Shown: positions 26,161 to 35,500 of the stretch, in pieces
Position numbering within the stretch: the first letter of the stretch is position 1
Layout: each line of letters opens with the position of its first letter
From: Pseudomonadales bacterium
GTDB taxonomy: Bacteria > Pseudomonadota > Gammaproteobacteria > Pseudomonadales > Azotimanducaceae
NCBI GenBank assembly: GCA_019090385.1
Contig: JAHRWB010000119.1
Span: 1-39,988 of the forward strand
Reading direction: 5' to 3'
DNA: 39,988 bases
Notes under the pieces: model-generated
What the model was told of the DNA's origin: nothing
The model's input: only the letters and a program-made list of their open reading frames with translations
Database searches by the model: none
Position numbers and translations under genes: made by a program

Positions 26161-27267
26161 TTGTTGTACGAAATTGCACGTCAGGCACTGTTTTTGCTCC
26201 CAGCAGAAGCTTCCCACAATATTACCCTGGATATGATTCGCTGGGCTCACAAAATGGGTTTGCTAAGTCTTATGCCAGCTTCCATATCCAAGCCAGTGAG
26301 CTGTATGCAACTGGAATTTCGTAATGCTGTAGGACTAGCTGCGGGTTTAGATAAAAATGCCACTGCGGTGGAAGGACTAATGGCCCTGGGCTTTGGTTTT
26401 GTAGAAGTGGGTACGGTGACGCCTCGAGCACAATCCGGCAATCCGAAACCCAGGCTATTTCGCTTGCCCAATGAGCAGGCCATTATTAACCGTATGGGTT
26501 TTAATAATGAAGGCATGCAGGCTATGCGGATTAGACTAGAGGCAGTCCGTAACCGGGACAAGCTGGGTGGGGGTCTTATTGGGGTGAACATTGGCAAAAA
26601 TAAGGATACGCCGAATGAAAGCGCTGAGCAGGATTACCTGGCTTGTATGGATGAATTATATGCGCTGGCTGATTATCTGACGGTAAATTTATCTTCACCT
26701 AATACACCGGGGCTCCGAGAGTTGCAGGATAAGGACAGGTTACGAACCTTATTAGGCAGTTTACGTGAAAGACAGCTGAAGCTAGCCGATAGTGCTGGGC
26801 CTTATACCCCGCTGCTAGTTAAAATTGCTCCGGATTTGTCTGAGCAGGCGATATGGGATGTGGCTGAAATTGTGCAGGATATAGGCATTGATGGGGTAGT
26901 GGCGACCAATACCACCATTACTCGTCCAACTGCCCAGAGCGGGCGAAAAACTGCCCAGAGCTCAGAGAAAACTGCCCAGAGCTCAGAGAAAACTGCCCAG
27001 AGCTCAGAGAAAACTGCCCAGAGTGATGAGATAATGGCTCAAAGTGGTGGTTTCAGTGGCTTGCCACTATTTGAATTATCACTGGATTGCGTTAAAAAAA
27101 CCCGGCAAAGGCTGGATAATGGCAGCCCCATTATTGGGGTCGGTGGGGTATCTGATCCCAGCAGTGCGCTGAGAATGCAGGCAGCAGGTGCTTCTCTCAT
27201 TCAAATTTATTCAGCATTCATTTATCAGGGCCCGGAACTTATTCGACGCATGGCCGCGGTTTTATAA
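26161..27267 (+). CDS. pyrD: Dihydroorotate dehydrogenase (quinone), with repeat insertion
   Basis: A class 2 dihydroorotate dehydrogenase that oxidises dihydroorotate to orotate with quinone in pyrimidine synthesis. It is a peripheral inner-membrane protein. The N-terminal helix MLYEIARQALFLLP is the membrane/quinone element. FMN-site motifs are GLDKNA, NRMGFNNEG, NLSSPNTPGLR (with the catalytic Ser), KIAPDLS, NTT and GVGGV. At 368 residues it is about 30 longer than usual. The excess is a run of seven-residue units (residues 257 to about 298) between NTTITRP and GGFSGLPLF, encoded by a 21-bp tandem array. The start is a TTG chosen by family agreement; the upstream site is weak. It overlaps the Ddl gene tail by six bases, head-on. 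Confidence 0.93.
   Translation: MLYEIARQALFLLPAEASHNITLDMIRWAHKMGLLSLMPASISKPVSCMQLEFRNAVGLAAGLDKNATAVEGLMALGFGFVEVGTVTPRAQSGNPKPRLFRLPNEQAIINRMGFNNEGMQAMRIRLEAVRNRDKLGGGLIGVNIGKNKDTPNESAEQDYLACMDELYALADYLTVNLSSPNTPGLRELQDKDRLRTLLGSLRERQLKLADSAGPYTPLLVKIAPDLSEQAIWDVAEIVQDIGIDGVVATNTTITRPTAQSGRKTAQSSEKTAQSSEKTAQSSEKTAQSDEIMAQSGGFSGLPLFELSLDCVKKTRQRLDNGSPIIGVGGVSDPSSALRMQAAGASLIQIYSAFIYQGPELIRRMAAVL
26929..27054 (+). repeat. 21-bp tandem array inside pyrD
   Basis: Units start at 26929, 26950, 26971, 26992 and 27013, with a degenerate sixth at 27034. The three central units are identical: ACTGCCCAGAGCTCAGAG plus AAA. The outer ones have diverged. Each unit adds seven residues (TAQSSEK) and keeps the frame. 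Identity of the central copies suggests recent expansion. Confidence 0.95.
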
Positions 27268-28236
27268 ATTCTTCAGATGCTGTTTTATTTTTAAGTCACG
27301 TTTCAGTGCACTTTCAACCAGTTTCTCCACTAATTCGATAAAACTGATATTCAAGGCGCGTAATCCGTCGGGATATAGGCTGGTAGGTGTCATACCTGGC
27401 AGTGTGTTCACTTCAAGAAGCACAATCTCATTGTCGTCTGTCACGATAAAGTCAGCTCGGGATAAATCCCTGCATTTTAAAATCTGATGCGCTGCAAGGC
27501 TTATCTCCTGTAATCTGCGTGCGGTTTCATTCGGTATGGTTGCCGGGATGATATGCCCGCTCAGCCCTGTGGCATATCGGTGTTCATAATCGTACCAGGC
27601 ACCCTCGGGCGTGGTTATTTCAATGACCGGGGTGGCAATGCTATCTTCGCCCTCCAGGTCAAGAATTCCAACGGTCATTTCCCGTCCCATAACAAAAGGT
27701 TCAACTATTACATCTACTTCGAGCGAAAAGGTTTCGCGCAGTGCTGCGGCTATATCTCCTCCATTCATAAGTGGGACTACTCCCAGAGCAGATCCCTGAT
27801 TTACAGGTTTTATAACAACCTGCTTACCCAGGCGTTTTTCTATTTCGGTTGCGGCTTGTTCAATGTTGGCAGAAGCACGGTATTCTAAATCTTCACATAC
27901 AGGAAGACCCACAGAGCGAAATAGGGATTTGGCGATTCCCTTATCCATTGCTGCTGCACTGGCACGGACACCGTTGCCCACATAGGGTAACCCAAGTATT
28001 TCGAGAAATCCCTGAACAGTGCCGTCCTCGCCGGGTGGTCCATGTAATACCGGAAAAACGACATCAGGAGACCAGTCGAGAAGGATGGGCGCAAGTGATG
28101 TGTCGAGCTCCAGGAGGCGTACATCTTTATAGATTTGATTTAGCGCATTGGCTACTTGGGCCGCTGATGATCGGGACACCTCTGCTTCTCCAGAGTTTCC
28201 GCCAGCCAGAACGGCTATTTTCTTTGTTCGTTTCAT
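27262..28236 (-). CDS. ddl: D-alanine--D-alanine ligase
   Basis: A 324-residue ATP-grasp ligase that joins two D-alanines for peptidoglycan precursors. Visible blocks are VLAGGNSGEAEVS at the N-terminus, PVLHGPPGEDGTVQG, the ATP-grasp stretch VVIKPVNQGSALGV, EPFVMGREMTVGIL, and LLEVNTLPGMTPTSLYP at the end. The N-terminal motif differs a little from the usual GGxSxEREVS, keeping the Glu and Ser. It is not near division or murein genes, so it may be a second Ddl beside one elsewhere. Peptide ligase relatives cannot be fully excluded. Confidence 0.9.
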   Translation of the reverse strand: MKRTKKIAVLAGGNSGEAEVSRSSAAQVANALNQIYKDVRLLELDTSLAPILLDWSPDVVFPVLHGPPGEDGTVQGFLEILGLPYVGNGVRASAAAMDKGIAKSLFRSVGLPVCEDLEYRASANIEQAATEIEKRLGKQVVIKPVNQGSALGVVPLMNGGDIAAALRETFSLEVDVIVEPFVMGREMTVGILDLEGEDSIATPVIEITTPEGAWYDYEHRYATGLSGHIIPATIPNETARRLQEISLAAHQILKCRDLSRADFIVTDDNEIVLLEVNTLPGMTPTSLYPDGLRALNISFIELVEKLVESALKRDLKIKQHLKNL

Positions 28237-28257
28237 TCGGGAATTCTCGCAAAAAAT

Positions 28258-30285
28258 CTATGCGTCTGAAAGTACCTGGTTAGCAGAAGGTAAATTGAAG
28301 ATTTCTACTTCGGGTAGGGTCTCAGCAGGTTGGAATCCGAAAATGCGGGAGAAAAATTGATATTCACTTTCGATCGCCTGGCGGATGTGCGCCGCTTGCC
28401 GAAATCCATGTCCTTCTCCTTCAAAGGCCAGGTAAGCAACCGCTACACGTTTTTTCTTTAATGCATCGACCATGGCTTCGGCCTGATTGGGTGGTACTAC
28501 TTTGTCGTCTAAACCCTGAAAAAATATGACCGGACAACTTAGTTGCTCGGTATGATTAAGTGGTGACCGGGCTTTGTATTTAGAAATTTGCTGGGGATAC
28601 GGCCCAACTAAACTATCCATGTAGTGGGCCTCAAATTTATGGGTATCCTTGGCCAGCGCTTCCAAGTCACCAATACCATAGTGGCTCGCACCGGCACGGA
28701 ATATATTGCTGAAAGTGAGTGCTGCAAGGGTTGTGTAACCGCCGGCACTACTACCTTTGATGGCAACGCGATTTTTATCCACATAACCCATTTTACTTAA
28801 ATAGGTGGCGGCATCTACACAATTTTTTACATCACTCAAACCCCAATTACCCACTAAGCGCTCTCGGTATTTTCGACCAAAACCCGTGCTGCCGGCGTAA
28901 TTAGAATCAAATACTGCCCAGCCGCGAGAAGTATAATACTGAATTTTCAGATTGAGATTTCTCCGGGCGCAGTCGGTAGGGCCCCCGTGGCTTAATACCA
29001 GTAAGGGGGGGAGCTCCCTGGTAATATCCCCCCTTGAGTTATAGTTGGGGTTTTGGGGAGGGTAGAAATACCCATAGCTGCTGTGGTCATCCTGGCTGCT
29101 GATTTCAAGTGTCTGGCCTATTGAAAACCAGGCTGGATCCATTTGCGGTGACTGGCTTTCGATGACTGTCTTCGTGGGGAACTGTGGATTGCTGTCCTGG
29201 CTCCGGGAACAATCTATTTCAATAATCGTAGATGCTCGATCAGGGCTACCGGCAATACAGAAGACGGATTGTGAAACGGACTGCATACAGGAAAACTGCT
29301 GCCAGGAAGATACCTCCAATGTGCTTAGTGTGGCTGTATTAATATCGAGTAGACAAAATTGTGATGAGCCGTTTGTTATGCGGATGCACGCGAGTAAATT
29401 ATTGGAAATGATGGCATAAAATCGCATGCCAAATACCCAGTGTGGCAGGCCGTATTCCGCATTGTCTGGAAAAATATCTTGCACGCCATTGTGAGTATAA
29501 CGCTTTAGATTCCACCACCCTGATTCGTCAGAGGAAAATAGTATTTGTTGATTGTCCAGCCATTCCGGCTGGCAAATAGAGATTTCTTTATTGCCTGCGA
29601 TAAGGTGTTGTGTGCCTAACTCCAGACGGTCAGGTTTGACGAGAAAGTCTGCCAGATAAAGCAGTGTGCTGTCCCATGGCATGTCAGGATGGTCCCAGGA
29701 CAAAAAAAGTAGTTGGGTGGAGTCGGGTGATATCCGTGGTGAGCTGTAAAAATCATGTCCACTGCTGATAGTTGAGATCAGGCCGCTATTCAGATTGATG
29801 CTTACCAGGCTATTTACTACAGATTCACCCGCGTGGTGTTCCTGTACGCATATGATTGAATGGGTTCTTATATGATACTGGAGGTCAGTAAAACGGATGT
29901 TATCGTTAGAGTGTGTGCATTGAATTATCGTGTTTGTATCGATGGGTTCGGAAGGGTTGCCGGAAATTTTTAGTTGATAAATATTCTGGTCTGAAAAGTT
30001 TATAAAAAATATGTTCTGATCAGTAACCAGGTATGATCCTCCACCATACTCATGCACACGGCTTCGCACATTGAATGGTGCTGGAGTCAGTTCTACTCTG
30101 AATGGTTTGGTGTACGCTGACACCGGACTGCGGTGCATCAGGGTGGTGCGACCGGCTTCATCCGGGCGAGATTCGAGCCAGTATAAACCTGATGTCTGGG
30201 CGTTCAGTTCGCTAAAAGAAGTGCTATCAGCGGCTATAGATTCAGCACTAATGTCTGATTGCCAGCTTCCGTATTGGGCTGTAAT
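28258..30285 (-). CDS. S9-family prolyl oligopeptidase-like peptidase, probable ATT start
   Basis: A serine peptidase with an N-terminal propeller and a C-terminal S9 hydrolase domain. The nucleophile lies in KGSSAGGY, the acid in QGLDDKVVPP, and the His in EGEGHGF. The first ATG in frame is at 30138, but coding sequence clearly continues upstream: translation of 30285-30139 gives ITAQYGSWQSDISAESIA and, later, SGLYWLESRPDEAGRTTL, which is the usual N-terminus (G-x-W-x-S-x-I, then L-Y-W-x-E-x-R-P). A stop lies in frame 15 bases before the ATT, and AAGGAGAGG sits at ideal spacing. The full product is about 675 residues. No signal peptide, so cytosolic. Confidence 0.88.
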   Translation of the reverse strand: MTAQYGSWQSDISAESIAADSTSFSELNAQTSGLYWLESRPDEAGRTTLMHRSPVSAYTKPFRVELTPAPFNVRSRVHEYGGGSYLVTDQNIFFINFSDQNIYQLKISGNPSEPIDTNTIIQCTHSNDNIRFTDLQYHIRTHSIICVQEHHAGESVVNSLVSINLNSGLISTISSGHDFYSSPRISPDSTQLLFLSWDHPDMPWDSTLLYLADFLVKPDRLELGTQHLIAGNKEISICQPEWLDNQQILFSSDESGWWNLKRYTHNGVQDIFPDNAEYGLPHWVFGMRFYAIISNNLLACIRITNGSSQFCLLDINTATLSTLEVSSWQQFSCMQSVSQSVFCIAGSPDRASTIIEIDCSRSQDSNPQFPTKTVIESQSPQMDPAWFSIGQTLEISSQDDHSSYGYFYPPQNPNYNSRGDITRELPPLLVLSHGGPTDCARRNLNLKIQYYTSRGWAVFDSNYAGSTGFGRKYRERLVGNWGLSDVKNCVDAATYLSKMGYVDKNRVAIKGSSAGGYTTLAALTFSNIFRAGASHYGIGDLEALAKDTHKFEAHYMDSLVGPYPQQISKYKARSPLNHTEQLSCPVIFFQGLDDKVVPPNQAEAMVDALKKKRVAVAYLAFEGEGHGFRQAAHIRQAIESEYQFFSRIFGFQPAETLPEVEIFNLPSANQVLSDA

Positions 30286-30290
30286 GTGAA

Positions 30291-30298
30291 CCTCTCCT
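30291..30298 (-). promoter_or_regulatory. Strong ribosome binding site before an ATT codon
   Basis: On the minus strand AGGAGAGG is followed by TTCAC and then ATT ACA GCC. The in-frame TAA overlaps the left end of this site, so the reading frame can only start within the next few codons. None of them is ATG, GTG or TTG. Confidence 0.75.
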
Positions 30299-30329
30299 TA
30301 GGAATTATTATGTTGGGCCATAGAGGGTG

Positions 30330-30845
30330 TCAGGGCAAAAGGGATGTGCGCTGGTCGTATATAGCCCAGCGCTCATGATCTCGCCATTGGCCACTCAGGT
30401 ACAAGTAATTTTTTGACAGGCCCTCGTATACAAACCCTGTGCGTTTTACCAAATTCAGTGAGCGTGTGTTTTCTGGTTGAATATTAGCTTCAAGTCTGTG
30501 TAGGCCCTGGGTGTTAAAGGCATAATCTATTAATTGCTGCATGGCTGTTTGCATATACCCTTTGCCAAGATAGGGTTGTCCAATGTAGTAACCGAGTGAT
30601 GCGGATAAAAAAGAACCTCTAACGATATTGTTAATGTTTATTACCCCAACAATATTTCGTGAATGTTTCTCGCATATCAATATCCCGTCATGATCCAGGC
30701 GTGAAGCGCGGTCCAGATAAAGCTCAAAACTGCGTTTATCCAGTGGTGGGTTTATCCAGGGGGTGTGTAAGTTTTGGCTGATGCGCATCAGCGCCAGAAA
30801 TTCCTTTTCGTCAGCTGCGGCAACTGTTCGCAGGTATACCGTCAT
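30330..30845 (-). CDS. GNAT-family N-acetyltransferase (RimJ/RimL type)
   Basis: A 171-residue acetyltransferase. The ATG at 30845 is preceded by GGAGGA and overlaps the stop of the upstream membrane protein gene as ATGA; the frame stays open to 30893. The acetyl-CoA signature is the GYYIGQPYLGKGYMQTAMQQLIDYAF region (short form: Y-L-G-K-G-Y). The LHRLEANIQPENTRSLNLVKRTGFVYEG region is typical of RimJ/RimL proteins, which acetylate N-termini of ribosomal proteins; others act on small amines. The substrate is unknown. Confidence 0.9.
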   Translation of the reverse strand: MTVYLRTVAAADEKEFLALMRISQNLHTPWINPPLDKRSFELYLDRASRLDHDGILICEKHSRNIVGVININNIVRGSFLSASLGYYIGQPYLGKGYMQTAMQQLIDYAFNTQGLHRLEANIQPENTRSLNLVKRTGFVYEGLSKNYLYLSGQWRDHERWAIYDQRTSLLP

Positions 30846-31078
30846 TTTTTTTCCTCCGAATTGGAGGCGTGTTGGAGTAAAAATAGCTCCCACATGGTGG
30901 GTGGAATCATGGCAATTCCTAGCATGACGTAATGCATGGGGTGAAGCGTATAGTCATTGTCAAAGTACCAGATGCCAAGCATGGAGAAATCGATTCTGGC
31001 CCAATTAATCATTCCGAAAGAAAGTAGTGCAAACCCTGTAACTAGTAAAATATATCGTATGCAATACTTAAGTATCAT
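30842..31078 (-). CDS. Small inner-membrane protein
   Basis: A 78-residue protein with two predicted membrane helices, about residues 6-24 and 47-67, joined by a Trp/Tyr/Asp-rich loop (WARIDFSMLGIWYFDNDYTL). The C-terminus is charged (NSEEKK). I do not recognise a family. It is coupled by an ATGA overlap to the GNAT gene, which supports it being real. Confidence 0.65.
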   Translation of the reverse strand: MILKYCIRYILLVTGFALLSFGMINWARIDFSMLGIWYFDNDYTLHPMHYVMLGIAMIPPTMWELFLLQHASNSEEKK

Positions 31079-31179
31079 AGTAAGTTTTAAAACTAGATAA
31101 GCTAAATGGCCGTGTATTGTAGGGGATAAATAGTGCGCCGTCAGGCGGATCTATAACTTGAAAAAGGGAATCCTGATTA

Positions 31180-32136
31180 TTACATAAAGGGCACCAGCAC
31201 ATAAGCCACACCCATGTTGTTTATCCATGCATCGAAAAACTCGCTACGGCTGTAGTGACGTGAAACGGCAGTGTGTGTTTTTGCGGCAGGGTCATAAACT
31301 TGTACATGGTCTGAATTCACCGCTGTCAGTACGACTAGATGTCCGGTTGTTTCTTTCAGAGGTGCGTGTGAGAGGCTGTTTTTTGTGAATTGAATACTGC
31401 AGATAAGCGGAATGCCCTGATCAAGTAATGCACATACCTCTGCATATTGGCTAAAACATTCCACTGCTGCTAAACAGCCCCTGCGGGAGGCTGCACCGAT
31501 GTTAACAGGCCACACGCCATACATGTCATTAGTGCTATCATAGCAGTCCTTAACCAGGTGTATGGCATCGTCCAGCAGGCCATAGTGATCCAATACCATG
31601 CCCACGCAGGTTGGCGAACAGATTCTGTCACGGATCAACGCCGGCGCCTGCATTTGGCTGCGGGGAGGAATATCCAGGGAGTTTTTGGTAGAGCTTGTGT
31701 GATCATCCGTTGCATCCGTTAATTTGCTTGTGATGGCTAGCACAATCAGGTAATTTTCCGGCGCTTTTTTTACGTTTAGATCGAGTCTCAGTACGGGCTG
31801 ACCAAGTTCTTTATGTATATGAAAATAATCGACATGTGTGCTGACTGACGGGTTTGAATTTACACTTTGACTATCTGCCTTGCCCGTTTGCAACTGCCAG
31901 GTATCTTGCGCATTGTTGGTGTTTGAGGGCATTTTACCATTGCTTAAGCAGGCCCGGAAAACTGCCTGCTCAAAAGGTATACTTATGCACGGGATAAGCA
32001 CCTGATCGGATAGAAGAGGCGGAAGGTCAATACAAGTATAGTACCCCTCTGGGCTTGGTTGCCATAAAATCGATTCCAGGCAGGGTAGTGGATAACACCG
32101 CTGTACTAACTTGGAGGCGAAGCGTTTTGTCTGCAT
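31180..32136 (-). CDS. C39-like cysteine peptidase-fold protein
   Basis: A 318-residue protein. The C-terminal half has the papain-like C39 triad: Cys173 in CSPTCVGMVLDHYG, His266 in TGHLVVLTAV and Asp282 in VYDPAA. CSPT instead of CGPT is seen in a group of free-standing C39-like proteins. The N-terminal 130 residues (WQPSPEGYYTCIDLPPLLSD, then YFHIHKELGQPVLRLDL) form an accessory domain I do not recognise. There is no ABC transporter segment and no signal peptide visible, so it is not a bacteriocin exporter of the usual type. It is divergent from a glutaredoxin-like gene with only 33 bases between the two starts. Confidence 0.78.
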   Translation of the reverse strand: MQTKRFASKLVQRCYPLPCLESILWQPSPEGYYTCIDLPPLLSDQVLIPCISIPFEQAVFRACLSNGKMPSNTNNAQDTWQLQTGKADSQSVNSNPSVSTHVDYFHIHKELGQPVLRLDLNVKKAPENYLIVLAITSKLTDATDDHTSSTKNSLDIPPRSQMQAPALIRDRICSPTCVGMVLDHYGLLDDAIHLVKDCYDSTNDMYGVWPVNIGAASRRGCLAAVECFSQYAEVCALLDQGIPLICSIQFTKNSLSHAPLKETTGHLVVLTAVNSDHVQVYDPAAKTHTAVSRHYSRSEFFDAWINNMGVAYVLVPFM

Positions 32137-32169
32137 TATTAATCCTCAATACGCAAAGGGGAATCGAGT

Positions 32170-32433
32170 ATGTCATCTAGTTTACGGGTACTCACTTTGT
32201 ATTCCACCAGTGCTTGCCATCTGTGTGAACAAGCTATTAGTTTATTGAGTAATATTCCAGAAGTATCTGAATTTAAAGTAGTTATTCAGGATATATCAGA
32301 GTCTGTCGAGCTGGTGGAACGCTTTGGCCTTCGAATACCTGTTGTTCAGGCAGATAGCACTGCCTGTGACCTGGGTTGGCCTTTTAATGAAGAAGATGTG
32401 AAACAATATTTGGCTAGTATAGGTCTTACTTAA
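32170..32433 (+). CDS. Glutaredoxin-like protein (DUF836)
   Basis: An 87-residue thioredoxin-fold protein of the DUF836 group. The active site is CHLC in STSACHLCEQA; a cis-Pro is in LRIPVVQ. The last part is DLGWPFNEEDVKQYL. It has no signal and should act in the cytosol as a small thiol-disulfide protein. Its start ATG follows GGGGA with good spacing. Confidence 0.88.
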   Translation: MSSSLRVLTLYSTSACHLCEQAISLLSNIPEVSEFKVVIQDISESVELVERFGLRIPVVQADSTACDLGWPFNEEDVKQYLASIGLT

Positions 32434-32520
32434 GCCGGTGAGCACAAAAGGTCGTATAGGCGCAGTATTTTAGCGACGCCTGGAGATGCTGCCGGTCGCA
32501 CCAAATATGGGAGTGTCGCT

Positions 32521-35500
32521 TTGCTATCAAGGGATGGAACGGGGGCTTTGAGGAGAATCCTGGCGGGCGTGAAGCCCGGTATATCAATTGCCCTGTTTGC
32601 CCTGTTTGCTTCCCAAGCGGTCGGTGCTGTCGAAGCCGGCGCAAGATACATCATCCAGTATCATCCCAATGTACAGAGTAGTTCAGCTGGTCAAAGGCAA
32701 ATTCGGCGCAATCGAATAAAGAGCCTGGGTGGTGACATTCGAGTCGAAATACCAGGGCGGCGCGCCTATGCGGCTATGCTCTCACCCCAGGCAGTGGCCG
32801 AGTTGCGCGCCTCTCCTGACATTGCCATGGTAGAACCCGATTTTCCGCGTTATCCCATGGGGGACCGTGTACCAATCGGGATAACCGCGATTCAGGCAGA
32901 TAAAGTCAGCTACGCAGGTGATCCGGGTGTCAAAGTATGTGTTATCGATTCAGGCTACAACCTGGGCCACCCTGATTTACCCCAAGGCGTTCGAATTAAC
33001 GGCTCATCCTCAGTGGACGGGGCTTGGAACCAGGATGCCAGTGGACATGGCACGCATGTGTCTGGGACGATCATGGCTATGGAAAATAACCTGGGTGTCG
33101 TAGGTGTCCTGCCCAATGGCAATTTTGATATTCATATTCATCGGGTGTTCGATGACGAGGACGATACGGCTCCAACATCAGCGGTGGTTATGGGCATTGA
33201 TGCTTGCGTAGCCGCGGGTGCCAAAGTTATTAATCTCAGCCTGGGTTGTTCTGGCGCCAGTTGTTTTAGTGCATTTGAAAATCAGGCCTTTGCCGATGCT
33301 TATGCCCAGGGTGTACTTTCCATTGCTGCAGCAGGAAATGATGGTGATACCAATGTCAGTTATCCAGCTGCCTACGACAGTGTTGTCGCCGTGGCTGCAG
33401 TAGATCAAAATGGCCTGGTTGCCAGTTTTTCACAACAATACAGTCAGGTGGAGCTGGCTGCACCGGGGGTGAGTGTATTGTCTACTGTGCCCGTGGGCAG
33501 TGGTTTTGGCGGGACCTTGTTAGTGGGTCCCCTGGACTTATTGGCGTCCCCTCTGGCAGGTTCTGCCAATGGAGACTTTACTGGAGCAATGGTAGATTGT
33601 GGCTTAGGTGAAAACACCTGTGTTGGCGTTGAAAATGCCGTTTGTCTCATCGAAAGAGGCACTTTTTTGTTTGCAGAAAAAGCGGAAAACTGTGAACTTG
33701 GGGGTGGCAAGGCTGTGGTCATTTATAACAATGTGCCGGGTGTTTTTTCCGGCACGCTGGGAGATTACCAGACAGCATTGCCTGTGGTGGGGGTTTCCGA
33801 TACCGACGGTTCGCTGTTGCAGGGTTTTGTTGGATCCCAGGCTCGGGTAATAGTCGGGGCATCAAATTACGGTAGAAAAAATGGTACTTCCATGGCCTCT
33901 CCCCATGTGGCCGGAGCAGCAGCTCTTTTGTGGAGTTATAACCCCGGTTTTAGCAATACTCAAATAAGAGACGCGCTCAGCGCTGGAGCGGTGGATAAAG
34001 GTGTGCCAGGAAGAGACTCGGCCTATGGGTTTGGTGTACTAGACGTGGCCGCATCTCTTAACAGCCTGTTCGGTAGTGGCGATAGTGACGGGGATGGCAT
34101 GCCGGATAACTATGAGCTGTTGAATGGCTTTGATGCCTTTGATGCATCAGATGCGGCAGAAGATGCTGACGGGGATGGCTTATCGAACTTGTCTGAGTAT
34201 CTCCAAAATACCGATCCCAATGACATTAATAGTCCGGTGTTATTATCTGAGACCGAAAAACCGTTTGAGAAAAAGGTATATTTTGTCAATCCGGCAAGCA
34301 ACCTTACCCAGCAAACCTTCATTCGGTTTATTAACAATACTGATACTGCTAACGCTGTAGAAGTGCGCGGCATAGATGACACAGGTGATGCTGCGCCGCT
34401 TGGCGTGTTGCGCCTGGATATCCCGCCGCAGGCATCCATCCAGTTGAATGCCCAGGATTTGGAACTGGGTAATTCTTCTAAAGGAACGATGGGGCAATTA
34501 GGCAATGGGGCAGGAAAGTGGCAATTGTCCGTAGGCTCGAGCGCCGCACTTGAAATCATGAGCCTAATTCGTACACCTGATGGTTTTTTGACCAGCTTGA
34601 CGGAAATAGTAGCGCCGCAGGGAATGGTAAACAAAGTATTTTTCGCTAACCCAGCCAGTAATTCTTTGCAGCAGAGTTTTTTGCGAGTAGTTAACACAAC
34701 TGCAGAAACTGGACTGGTTACGGTGTCTGCGATTGACGACAATGGCAATGCCGCACCGGAGGGTACGGTGACATTTAATCTGGGCCCAAATGAGTCAAAG
34801 AATTTTAACAGTACGGATTATGAGTCTGGTAATCCTGAAAAAGGTATCAGCGGATCTTTTGGTGATGGGGAAGGCAAATGGCATCTGAGTATTACTTCTA
34901 GTTTGGATCTGGCAGTGATGAGTTTGATTCGCTCGCCGGACGGGTTTTTAACGAACCTCAGTAGTGTTGTTGATGAAGATTCGTTTGGTGTACATCGTGT
35001 ATACATGGTTAGTTCAGCGGCCAATACCTCTCAGCAGAGTTTCTTGCGGATAATTAATGCCAGTGCGAGTGAGGGATCTATAAACATTTCTGCTATAGAC
35101 GATATGGGAAACCCTGCTCCGGGAGGAGACATAGATTTTACCTTGGATGCTTTGAAAGCTATTCAGTTGAATGCCGGTGAGTTGGAATCTGGCAATGTAG
35201 ACAAGGGATTGTTCAGTGGGCTGGGTGTCGGTGATGGTCGCTGGACCCTGACAGTAACATCAAGTCTTACCTTGCAGGTTATGAATCTTATCCGTACGCC
35301 GGATGGATTTGTGACCAATATGAGTAGCTTGGCAACGGGAAATACAAATCTTGTTAGGGATGCGTATATTTTTAATCCTGCAAGCAATCAGAGTCAGCGC
35401 AGTTTTTTAAGGATAATAAATAAATCTAATTCAAGCGGGGTGGTAGATATACAGGGTGTGGATGATCTGGGCAATAGCAGTACGGCAGTTAGCCTTGCGA

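Noticed and set aside
34110-34748. Minus-strand open frame inside the S8 protease repeats
   Set aside because: Antisense shadow; recurring phrases simply reflect the repeated domain on the other strand.
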